Shown here piece after piece: positions 1 through 4,897 of a stretch of DNA of 6,367 bases (position 1 is the first letter of the stretch; each line of letters starts with the position of its first letter). Source of the DNA: an uncultured Gammaproteobacteria bacterium (GTDB taxonomy: Bacteria > Pseudomonadota > Gammaproteobacteria > Pseudomonadales > DT-91). The stretch is from positions 1 through 6,367 of the forward strand of contig CAKMZU010000014.1 in NCBI GenBank assembly GCA_929200485.1, written 5' to 3'. The translations under genes were made by a program, and so were the position numbers. Below the pieces are notes generated by a model. It ran no database searches. It worked only from the letters and a program-made list of their open reading frames with translations, and was not told where the DNA came from.

Positions 1-66
1 CTCAGGGTGAGCGGGATACTTATGGCTTGCCCCTCTCCCCGTTCATCCTGAGCTCGTCGAAGAATG
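1..66. repeat. REP-like inverted pair of palindromic repeat halves
   Basis: Positions 1-15 read CTCAGGGTGAGCGGG. Positions 37-66 carry CCCCGTTCATCCTGAG followed by a CTCGTCGAAGAATG tail. The two CTCAGG/CCTGAG-containing arms face each other across a 21-base spacer with two or three mismatches. The right copy resembles a repeat seen between genes in many gammaproteobacteria, in which a CATCCTGAGC arm is followed by TCGAAGGATG; that family resemblance is from memory. Here the closing arm is decayed to GAAGAATG and the expected GAAC is missing. The left copy is cut by the window edge, so the full element probably starts outside. It could form a stem-loop between genes or be REP-type transposition debris. 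Confidence 0.6.
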
Positions 67-136
67 CAAAATAGGCCATAACAAACATAAACAATGACAT
101 CCGAAATCAGTAAAAGCCTCATAAATCAGTAGAATA

Positions 137-169
137 TAATCATTATGATTAAATATTGATCTGATCAAT
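137..169. promoter_or_regulatory. Two adjacent 7-1-7 palindromes, operator-like
   Basis: TAATCAT-T-ATGATTA (137-151) and ATTGATC-T-GATCAAT (155-169) are each perfect 15-base inverted repeats with 7-base arms around a single central T. They are separated by three bases, with centres 18 bp apart. The spacing and symmetry would suit two dimers of a DNA-binding regulator. The first overlaps an 11-of-12 match to one side of the classical Fur consensus, but the other side does not match, so I do not call a Fur box. No gene start inside the window faces this site. It may serve a leftward gene beyond the left edge, or be chance in AT-rich DNA. Confidence 0.35.
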
Positions 170-187
170 TATTACTAGAACGAATTC

Positions 188-226
188 ACCTAAGTTTTTA
201 TTTTGAGAGAATTGTACTGAATCAGA
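188..226. repeat. Dispersed intergenic repeat, copy downstream of the first exported gene
   Basis: Positions 188-210 match 1281-1303 at 20 of 23 bases; both share ACCTAAGT and TTATTTTGAG. The overlapping stretch 207-226, GAGAATTGTACTGAATCAGA, matches 3722-3741 at 17 of 20 bases and more weakly the region near 2311. This indicates one or two short interspersed repeat families in the intergenic DNA here. Their function is not visible. Confidence 0.45.
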
Positions 227-263
227 TGGGGCTCAGTGATAATGGCAAAATTTGATATCATGA

Positions 264-1118
264 CTACGTCGCCTTCCCCCGACCAAATAATGACTTCCAC
301 ATTGCCCGCAAAAAGTAAAATTCCCGATAGAACCAGTTAATACCAGGATCATTTTTAAGGGTTAGCAAATATTGACGTAACACTAGAAAGGAATTCTTTG
401 ATTGAACAATTTTAAATTGATCTTCATATTGAGACAGTATCTCATTGGCAAGACCATATCTATCATTATGTATGATAATAGGTGTTTTTCCACTCTTATA
501 CCATTGAGCTACACCGTTATCTGATCCTCTATACTCTACATTACTGCAGAACACTTGCGATTCAGAAAGGCAATTAATCGTATCCTTGAACTGCCAACAA
601 AAAGCTTCATATTGTTTTTTTTTATCTGGCGCAAAGCTTGTAACTAGATGTATATCTGGAAATGTACTGGATTCACTCTTAAGCTCTATAGAATTGGGAT
701 CTAATAAATAGTCATTAAGAAAAATTCTACATTCAAACTTCTTCTGCATATTAATTACGAGATCCATCCAGTCTTTTTCTCTCGATTCACTAAAGCTATT
801 ATCAACAACTCTTGAAATTTCAATTGAATTTTTATTATACAACTTAGGTTTTGCTTCATTTTCTGAATACATCCTAGATAGAATTCTAACATTTACATTG
901 ACTTCTCTAGAGCCTGGATTAACTCTTTCCATATCCTCATTTAATCGCTCACACAAGGTTATGAATGCATCATCAATCTCTTCAGGCGATAACTTTTTTG
1001 AAAAATTAACTTCATAGTCACGCATGAGTTCTTCATCTTGTTTTTCAACACCAGAAAAAGAAAACTTAACGATTAGATTAAACACAAAAAAAATAAGAAC
1101 AATTACACTTTTTATCAC
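264..1118 (-). CDS. Sec-exported protein of unknown function (284 aa)
   Basis: I do not recognise this family. The start is GTG at 1118, with AAGG nine bases upstream. The next in-frame Met (residue 32) would remove the signal peptide, so GTG is preferred. Residues 1-22 form a typical Sec signal: Lys3, then a hydrophobic run, with likely cleavage near FSFSG at 19-23. The mature protein is hydrophilic and mixed alpha/beta in appearance. It has five cysteines (56, 130, 174, 183, 191); the last three are close together and could form disulfides in the periplasm or outside the cell. Trp and Tyr are enriched near 173-210, and the C terminus (260-284) is aromatic then basic. The gene stands alone between intergenic repeats, and no good terminator is seen after its TAG stop. 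Its low GC relative to the neighbouring SYLF gene suggests acquired or fast-evolving DNA. A secreted host-directed factor is possible but unproven. Confidence 0.8.
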   Translation of the reverse strand: MIKSVIVLIFFVFNLIVKFSFSGVEKQDEELMRDYEVNFSKKLSPEEIDDAFITLCERLNEDMERVNPGSREVNVNVRILSRMYSENEAKPKLYNKNSIEISRVVDNSFSESREKDWMDLVINMQKKFECRIFLNDYLLDPNSIELKSESSTFPDIHLVTSFAPDKKKQYEAFCWQFKDTINCLSESQVFCSNVEYRGSDNGVAQWYKSGKTPIIIHNDRYGLANEILSQYEDQFKIVQSKNSFLVLRQYLLTLKNDPGINWFYREFYFLRAMWKSLFGRGKAT

Positions 1119-1209
1119 TCAAATAAACCTTGCGTACGAGATTGAGTAAACAGGTATATTGAGATAAATAAATCCTATATTCAAACAACTAATAGACTAT
1201 CTCAACTTC

Positions 1210-1230
1210 AGGGTTCGGAACTATGACCCT
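1210..1230. other. Weak hairpin AGGGT/ACCCT followed by T-rich DNA
   Basis: AGGGT (1210-1214) and ACCCT (1226-1230) are inverted arms around an 11-base loop, followed by ATATTTTT. It lies in the leader side of the minus-strand gene 264-1118. On the plus strand it looks like a poor intrinsic terminator, with only five paired bases. No plus-strand gene ends just before it. Confidence 0.2.
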
Positions 1231-1280
1231 ATATTTTTCAGTAAAGTTCAAATACTTTCAGCGTGTTTTTTAAGGGGTTG

Positions 1281-1303
1281 ACCTAAGTAATTATTTTGAG
1301 CGA
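1281..1303. repeat. Second copy of the ACCTAAGT repeat
   Basis: This copy shares 20 of 23 bases with 188-210 in the same orientation. The pair therefore flanks the exported-protein gene 264-1118 at a distance of about 1.09 kb. Beyond the 23 bases the two copies diverge. Either both descend from the same dispersed family, or they are relics of an insertion carrying the gene between them. Confidence 0.45.
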
Positions 1304-1532
1304 GAGGTTGATATTTAGTAGATTCAGAGAGGTAAAACTGGCAATCGCCGAACCTGACAACGGCGATACCTGTACTTCGCTTCATAACGATTATCAGGTT
1401 ATGTGGCAAGATAACATCTTGTTGTTAAGACGCGATTATCAAGGTAATTGTTATTCTAAAGCAAGCAAACAGGAACCTAATCAGAGACTTCTTAATTTAA
1501 ATGGCTATCAGCCCAAAATTTTGTTCCCTTGA
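1296..1532 (+). CDS. Doubtful small reading frame or gene remnant (78 codons)
   Basis: The frame opens at TTG 1296 and ends at TGA 1530-1532, overlapping the 3' end of the convergent SYLF lipoprotein gene by about 41 bases. No Shine-Dalgarno lies at a sensible distance: AAGGGG at 1272-1277 is 18 bases upstream. The first codons fall in a dispersed repeat. From about 1340 onward the codons look ordinary and the GC is higher than in the surrounding spacer, so this may be the tail of a decayed gene. The product has no signal peptide and no motif I recognise, and a chance frame is equally likely. Confidence 0.2.
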   Translation: MSERLIFSRFREVKLAIAEPDNGDTCTSLHNDYQVMWQDNILLLRRDYQGNCYSKASKQEPNQRLLNLNGYQPKILFP

Positions 1533-2049
1533 TCGTTGCTTGTGCTGCCAAGCCACTTTCCGTTAGGGTATAAACACTGACACCGCCTCCATACATTTCA
1601 GCTTGTAATGAGCCGCCTTTATCGGATGCTTTAGCCGCCACATCAGCATTACCGGCAATATTCCAGCCATACTGCAAAAACTGATCTAATGCTTTATCTG
1701 TGTGGAATACCAAGACCAATCGATAATCTTTTGCACCAAGCCCCAGCCCTAGCCCTGCCTCTGCCATATTCATGAAGGTATCTTTGCCTGACCGATTATC
1801 TCTTACCACGCCAAAACCTGTACCCCCGGCTAAAAAGATAATATTAATATTGGCATTGCTAAACACCCCATACCCCTTAGATGCGTTAATCACATCGCGC
1901 GCTTCTGGGTTTTTAATCGATACCTCTTTGAGAACCTCTTGGCGCATGGACAGAATCTTCTGCTGTTTTTGCGCTTTTGTTCCGGATCCCATAGATGCAC
2001 AACCTGCGATTAAAAAAACAAATAAGGACAGGGACAACCACTTCATCAT
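1492..2049 (-). CDS. SYLF/YSC84-domain lipoprotein (185 aa)
   Basis: The start is ATG 2049, preceded by GAAGAG eight bases upstream. The frame opens earlier at GTG 2058, but that codon sits directly against the same Shine-Dalgarno. Residues 1-16 are a lipoprotein signal with the lipobox LIAGC, giving lipid-modified Cys17. Ala18 in place of Asp at position +2 suggests outer-membrane sorting. Residues 35-183 fit the SYLF domain, a lipid-binding fold first named in eukaryotic SH3YL1/Ysc84 and common in bacterial envelope lipoproteins. The marks are the SKGYGVFSNA segment at 57-66, the AGGTGFGVV stretch at 74-82, the AGLGLGLGAKDYRLVLVF core at 98-115, and the W..AGNADV segment near 129-136. Its bacterial role is not well defined; phospholipid or envelope association is likely. 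It is the most GC-rich and conserved gene here, and is monocistronic. Confidence 0.92.
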   Translation of the reverse strand: MMKWLSLSLFVFLIAGCASMGSGTKAQKQQKILSMRQEVLKEVSIKNPEARDVINASKGYGVFSNANINIIFLAGGTGFGVVRDNRSGKDTFMNMAEAGLGLGLGAKDYRLVLVFHTDKALDQFLQYGWNIAGNADVAAKASDKGGSLQAEMYGGGVSVYTLTESGLAAQATIKGTKFWADSHLN

Positions 2050-2299
2050 AAGCACCACTCTTCTACAGCAAATAATTTACGAAAAATAAAAAAGGCCAGC
2101 CTCTTTTATACGCATGAGTGTACAGGAACGCATTCTAAAGTGCAGCTTCTGCTGATAATACAATTTTTATCGCAAATGCCTTTATTGCAGTTTTCAAATT
2201 CTCATTTGAGGCTTGTAGATACGTGAAATACCTCGGAGGCCTTAGTGCTCCAATGCACAGCGTTTGTCTGATTCAACAGTCACCGATTGTTTTGTACTA

Positions 2300-2368
2300 G
2301 GAAAATGTCCGAGAATTGCGTTCGAGCATAAATTTCATGGGAGTGAGATGAATTTTTGGGGACATTCC
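2300..2368. repeat. Short element bounded by imperfect inverted repeat
   Basis: GGAAAATGTCC (2300-2310) pairs with GGACATTCC (2360-2368), nine paired bases with a two-base bulge. Inside it, AAATTTCAT and ATGAATTT form a second imperfect hairpin, and 2309-2328 resembles the GAGAATTG repeat found at 3720-3739. A small ORF with a GGGAG ribosome site, of only nine codons, begins at ATG near 2348. This could be a miniature mobile element or an RNA hairpin. No target duplication was identified. Confidence 0.25.
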
Positions 2369-2398
2369 TGCGAATAGTCTGCCTATTTAAAGACGCAC

Positions 2399-2431
2399 TT
2401 AAAAAGAAAGCAGCGAAGAATTTAGCTGCTT
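2399..2431 (-). terminator. Intrinsic terminator of the 2473-3426 gene
   Basis: Read on the minus strand, the 7-bp perfect stem AAGCAGC / GCTGCTT (2431-2425 and 2414-2408) encloses a 10-base loop. It is followed directly by TCTTTTT. It begins about 40 bases after the stop codon of the exported-protein gene, in the right orientation to end its transcript. Confidence 0.75.
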
Positions 2432-2447
2432 ATCTGAAATCCAGGCC

Positions 2448-2472
2448 GAACAGACTGTTCTCGAACGTGTTC
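2448..2472. repeat. Two tandem GAAC..GTTC palindromes next to a stop codon
   Basis: GAACAGACTGTTC (2448-2460) is a 13-base inverted repeat with 6-base arms. It is followed two bases later by GAACGTGTTC (2463-2472), with 4-base arms. The second abuts the TAG stop of the minus-strand gene. They could fold in the 3' untranslated RNA or bind a protein. No family is recognised. Confidence 0.3.
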
Positions 2473-3426
2473 CTAATCTAAGGGTAAACCATCTACAAGT
2501 ATTTCATCAGGTTTATCAACGTTTTGACTCTCAGAGTCTTGCACATTGTGAAATTGATCTGTTGATTTTTGAGGGTCAGAAAAGGATGCCTTTTCGGGTT
2601 CTCGTCGTCTTGGCTCTCCTATAAATCTGTAGCTATTATAAAGTTTTTGATTATACAGGGCATTTAAGCCATCACAATATTCCTCTTTAACTTTACTTGA
2701 ACTATTTATTTTTCTTGTAGAGGATTTATTAAATGAGCGACCCTGCTTGACACACTCAAATGTTATGAACTTATTGTATAGCGCTTTATTAAATACAAAC
2801 CAAGCAAATAGAGGTTCATTATTAATCACACTTGCATATTTTAATGGCGAATGGTCATTTACTATTTTTATATTATTTTCAGTGAGTTTTAAATTTTTAA
2901 CTCCCGCTGGCTCTTTAACTATCCCTGGGGCGACCGAAGGTGATCGACATGAATATGATGTAGTACGATCATATATAGGGTAATCTGACCACTTTATTAC
3001 GCCCTCATCATCAATTTCCCATTCGTCTTTATTTATATCTGTATATCCAATAGTCCACATGTTTGAATATTCTCTTTCACCTAAGACATTCGATGCCGCA
3101 TGTTCCAATTCACCAAGATCAAGTATTGCTTCATCTTTTGAACCTATAAAGATAGAGCCTTCAAGTTCATCATTAACTACTTGATTTGGGTAAATTTTAA
3201 CAATCGTTGGCAATATTCCAGTCTTTACTTTAACGGCAATATTTTTCCAACCTTCCACAATAACTGGCTGAATATTTTCATTATCTTGCTTAAGCTCATC
3301 CCCCCACTCATAAAAAGAAGAATTTGCGTCTGCAATTCGAGTTCCAAATGTAAAGGTGAGGCCACCTGCAAATAAATCTAGCGATGCATACAATAAAACA
3401 GTAAAAATAAATAATTGGAAAGACAT
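2473..3426 (-). CDS. Sec-exported protein of unknown function (317 aa)
   Basis: I do not recognise this protein. The ATG at 3426 has a strong AAGGG five bases upstream, which fixes the start. Residues 1-20 form a hydrophobic export signal with probable cleavage after LFA. It is unusual in lacking a Lys or Arg in its short n-region. The mature part has a 21-225 segment rich in Trp, Tyr and beta-forming residues with many acidic turns. Three cysteines are seen at 160, 225 and 251. From about 271 to the end is a hydrophilic, probably disordered tail that starts with a basic EPRRREPEK patch and becomes acidic. The gene is monocistronic: a TATAAT lies about 41 bases upstream and an intrinsic terminator sits 40 bases after the stop. 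An exported effector or surface protein is possible, but no motif supports a specific activity. Confidence 0.82.
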   Translation of the reverse strand: MSFQLFIFTVLLYASLDLFAGGLTFTFGTRIADANSSFYEWGDELKQDNENIQPVIVEGWKNIAVKVKTGILPTIVKIYPNQVVNDELEGSIFIGSKDEAILDLGELEHAASNVLGEREYSNMWTIGYTDINKDEWEIDDEGVIKWSDYPIYDRTTSYSCRSPSVAPGIVKEPAGVKNLKLTENNIKIVNDHSPLKYASVINNEPLFAWFVFNKALYNKFITFECVKQGRSFNKSSTRKINSSSKVKEEYCDGLNALYNQKLYNSYRFIGEPRRREPEKASFSDPQKSTDQFHNVQDSESQNVDKPDEILVDGLPLD

Positions 3427-3466
3427 ATAATCCCTTGATCAAATAAAAAAATATGCAGGTATTCAG

Positions 3467-3472
3467 ATTATA
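3467..3472 (-). promoter_or_regulatory. Candidate -10 box of the 2473-3426 gene
   Basis: Read on the minus strand this is an exact TATAAT, about 41 bases before the ATG at 3426, which would give a leader of roughly 30 bases. No good -35 hexamer is found at 16-18 bases; TTGCTG lies only nine bases upstream. The promoter call is therefore weak, or the promoter depends on an activator. Confidence 0.35.
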
Positions 3473-3550
3473 CTGCCCCTTCAGCAAGCTCATCTTTTGA
3501 CTACGAATCAAGCGTTAAGTTCATTTAAGATGATAGATATATTTGACTGA

Positions 3551-3608
3551 AAAAAATCGATTTTTTGAGAAAAAAACTCTGGGCTTATTAGCACTATAAT
3601 TAGCACTA
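3551..3608. promoter_or_regulatory. Perfect A/T palindrome and paired ATTAGCACTA repeats
   Basis: AAAAAATCGATTTTTT (3551-3566) is a perfect 16-base palindrome likely to bend DNA. Just right of it, ATTAGCACTA occurs twice (3587-3596 and 3599-3608), with starts 12 bases apart, close to one helical turn. Such direct repeats often mark binding of a regulator on one DNA face. The site is midway between the two divergent genes. Confidence 0.3.
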
Positions 3609-3719
3609 CCTGCTGACCATTTTTAATACGTCAAATCAGGCTCACTCAATATCGATGCTTTATTTTAAACCTAATTCAGGTGATCACAGACTCCTCTTTG
3701 ATTCGTTTAAATGATTTAA

Positions 3720-3741
3720 CCGAGAATTGTGCTCAATCACA
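3720..3741. repeat. Copy of dispersed GAGAATTG repeat
   Basis: CCGAGAATTGTGCTCAATCA (3720-3739) matches 2309-2328 at 16 of 20 bases. The overlapping 3722-3741 matches 207-226 at 17 of 20, all in plus orientation. Here it lies about 25 bases upstream of the ribosome site of a small ORF. Confidence 0.4.
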
Positions 3742-3765
3742 CTCTCATTGACTCAAGGATCATTA

Positions 3766-3950
3766 ATGAATTTACGCCAAATAACACTCACGGAGCTCTC
3801 CCTTGATTGATAGATACTACAAATATAGAGAACCTTCAGGCAATAGAACTTTATCTCCACATTAGCCTCAAAACTAATAATGAGCATGTCTCTACAGCCA
3901 GATTCAGGATTAACGGGAGAGTTTTACGCAAAGGCTTACGCAACGATTAA
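3766..3950 (+). pseudogene. Small overlapping ORF pair or frameshifted short gene
   Basis: ATG 3766 has a strong AAGGA six bases upstream and codes for MNLRQITLTELSLD before TGA at 3808-3810. A second frame, open from TTG 3807 to TAA 3948-3950 (47 codons), overlaps that stop in the string TTGA. One missing base, a -1 ribosomal shift, or stop-restart coupling would join them into about 61 residues. The second part is basic at its end and contains a repeated Leu-Arg pattern from the duplicated TTACGCAA (3924-3931, 3936-3943). No family is recognised. It ends 79 bases before the 4030 gene and could share its transcript. Confidence 0.3.
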
Positions 3951-3964
3951 CATTTAATAGGTTC

Positions 3965-3993
3965 ATTTAATTGCTTTCAACAAAGAATTAAAT
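3965..3993 (+). promoter_or_regulatory. AT-rich 12-bp hairpin upstream of the death-like gene
   Basis: ATTTAATT (3965-3972) pairs with AATTAAAT (3986-3993), and CTTT (3974-3977) with AAAG (3982-3985), around a CAAC loop with one bulged G. The hairpin ends 36 bases before the ATG at 4030. Eighteen bases after it is a run of eight T (4012-4019). The T run is too far away for a classical terminator, so a 5'-leader structure affecting mRNA stability or translation is more likely. Confidence 0.35.
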
Positions 3994-4029
3994 TGTCTTC
4001 AGCAACTTGAATTTTTTTTCAGGATTTTT

Positions 4030-4818
4030 ATGTATTCTTGTCGTTTTTTAACTTTCATCTATCCATTCATTTTTTGTTTTGCTATTAATACATCACAAGC
4101 GATGTTGCACCAGAAAAATATGCCGATTGATGCCTATCACTATTTAGCACTGCGTATTTTTTCTGCTCTTGATAACGCACTATATATCCCAAAAGAAACA
4201 TTAGAAATGTTGGGTTTTAAAACGGCTGCTGAGGTAGATTCATTAAATGAAGAAACACTGTACCAAAAGCTATTAGAACTTCAGAAAGCGTGTGGGATAA
4301 CATGGACAAACGACACCCTTAAAAAACTTCTTGCCAAGGACAGAATGGGAGGTATATATCAAGATTTTATAAATCATCACAAACAAAACCCTCCACCGAG
4401 CGCACCACCTCCAGAGACTAATCACGCTAATCAAGCTGGTGGACCAACAACCCAGGAGGATATAGCCGATAGGATCGTTGAGACTTGGTATTTTATAGGA
4501 TCAAAACTCAGGGTTAACCCTCATTCACTTGAAACAATTCGACGGGGATACCTTATGGATACAAAAAAAGGAGCGCAGTTTTTTTTGTCTCATCTAATCG
4601 ATAAAGAGGTTATTGAAAAAAATATATCCCCAGTGAACTTATGGCAAATCCTGTCACCCTATAATGAGCAGGCGATACAATTTAGATCAGAAAACCCAAA
4701 AATACCCTTCAGCCCATTTTACCTAGAAAACCCATGGCTTCCATACCTTGAATTTAAAGAAGATACTCACATACAGGAACAGATAAATGAGCGGAAAATA
4801 CAAGAACGTCCGAGATAG
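4030..4818 (+). CDS. Secreted protein with DED-like and death-domain-like regions (FADD-like architecture)
   Basis: The ATG 4030 has AGGA five bases upstream. Residues 1-24 are a Sec signal with cleavage after SQA. Residues 33-114 resemble a death effector domain: YLALRIFSAL start, ETLYQKLLELQKACGI middle helix, LKKLLAKDRMGG end. The usual RxDL is replaced by RMGG, so this half is less certain. Residues 119-129 are a Pro-rich linker. Residues 141-208 fit the death-domain pattern well: Trp153, IGSKLRV at 156-162, SLETI at 166-170, a Lys/Gly turn then FFLSHLIDKE, and VNLWQIL at 202-208. By eye this parallels the Trp, LKV, IDSI and L..AL positions of FADD, with the same DED-then-DD order and similar length. 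In animals these folds relay death-receptor signals by homotypic binding. A plausible role is an exported mimic that binds host FADD, caspase-8 or relatives. It has its own intergenic region and is convergent with the next gene. Confidence 0.6.
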   Translation: MYSCRFLTFIYPFIFCFAINTSQAMLHQKNMPIDAYHYLALRIFSALDNALYIPKETLEMLGFKTAAEVDSLNEETLYQKLLELQKACGITWTNDTLKKLLAKDRMGGIYQDFINHHKQNPPPSAPPPETNHANQAGGPTTQEDIADRIVETWYFIGSKLRVNPHSLETIRRGYLMDTKKGAQFFLSHLIDKEVIEKNISPVNLWQILSPYNEQAIQFRSENPKIPFSPFYLENPWLPYLEFKEDTHIQEQINERKIQERPR

Positions 4819-4897
4819 AGAAACTAGAAACCCCAAGCAAGGGACTGAAACACCTCAACATCGACAACAATACCTCCCCGTGAAAACAAGATAAACC

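Larger units (their letters stand above)
2050..2472. other. Long intergenic region, no firm gene
   Basis: This 420-base gap holds, in order, several minor elements. An imperfect hairpin AAAAGAGG-CTGG-CCTTTTTT read on the minus strand lies near 2088-2107. An open minus-strand frame without a Met spans 2135-2272. A perfect TCAAAT-TCTC-ATTTGA hairpin occupies 2194-2209. A 69-base segment at 2300-2368 is bounded by an imperfect inverted repeat. A clear minus-strand terminator sits at 2399-2431, and palindromes follow the next gene's stop. No RNA gene of a known family was recognised. Confidence 0.6.
3427..4029. other. Divergent 600-base intergenic region
   Basis: This region separates the minus-strand exported gene from the plus-strand DED/death-like gene. 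It contains a TATAAT for the minus gene (3467-3472), a 16-base A/T palindrome (3551-3566), a 12-bp-period direct repeat (3587-3608), a dispersed repeat copy (3720-3741), a small overlapping ORF pair (3766-3950), and a stable AT-rich hairpin (3965-3993). Its size and content suggest more than one transcription unit or decayed insertions. Confidence 0.6.

Noticed and set aside
129..147. Possible Fur box
   Set aside because: Only about 13 of 19 positions match GATAATGATAATCATTATC, with nearly all matches on one side. The symmetry of the site is explained better by the 7-1-7 palindrome.
1772..2089. Plus-strand frame opposite the SYLF lipoprotein gene
   Set aside because: It is antisense to a strongly supported gene with lipobox and SYLF domain, and has no ribosome site or recognisable protein character.
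2088..2107. Second minus-strand terminator, AAAAGAGG-CTGG-CCTTTTTT
   Set aside because: The stem is almost all A-T with one mismatch and only two G-C pairs. The terminator at 2399-2431 already serves the upstream gene, and this hairpin lies in the leader of the SYLF gene.
2448..2460. LexA-type or steroid-receptor-type site
   Set aside because: The palindrome has the wrong spacing for LexA, lies after a gene rather than before one, and the eukaryotic receptor resemblance has no meaning in bacterial DNA.
2747..3375. Two plus-strand frames (2747-2983, 3181-3375) inside the 2473-3426 gene
   Set aside because: Both are shadows of a minus-strand gene with a strong ribosome site, signal peptide and terminator.
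3308..3511. Minus-strand frame overlapping the 5' end of the 2473-3426 gene
   Set aside because: It overlaps the better gene in another frame. Its Phe/Cys/Tyr-rich product is typical of translated AT-rich DNA.
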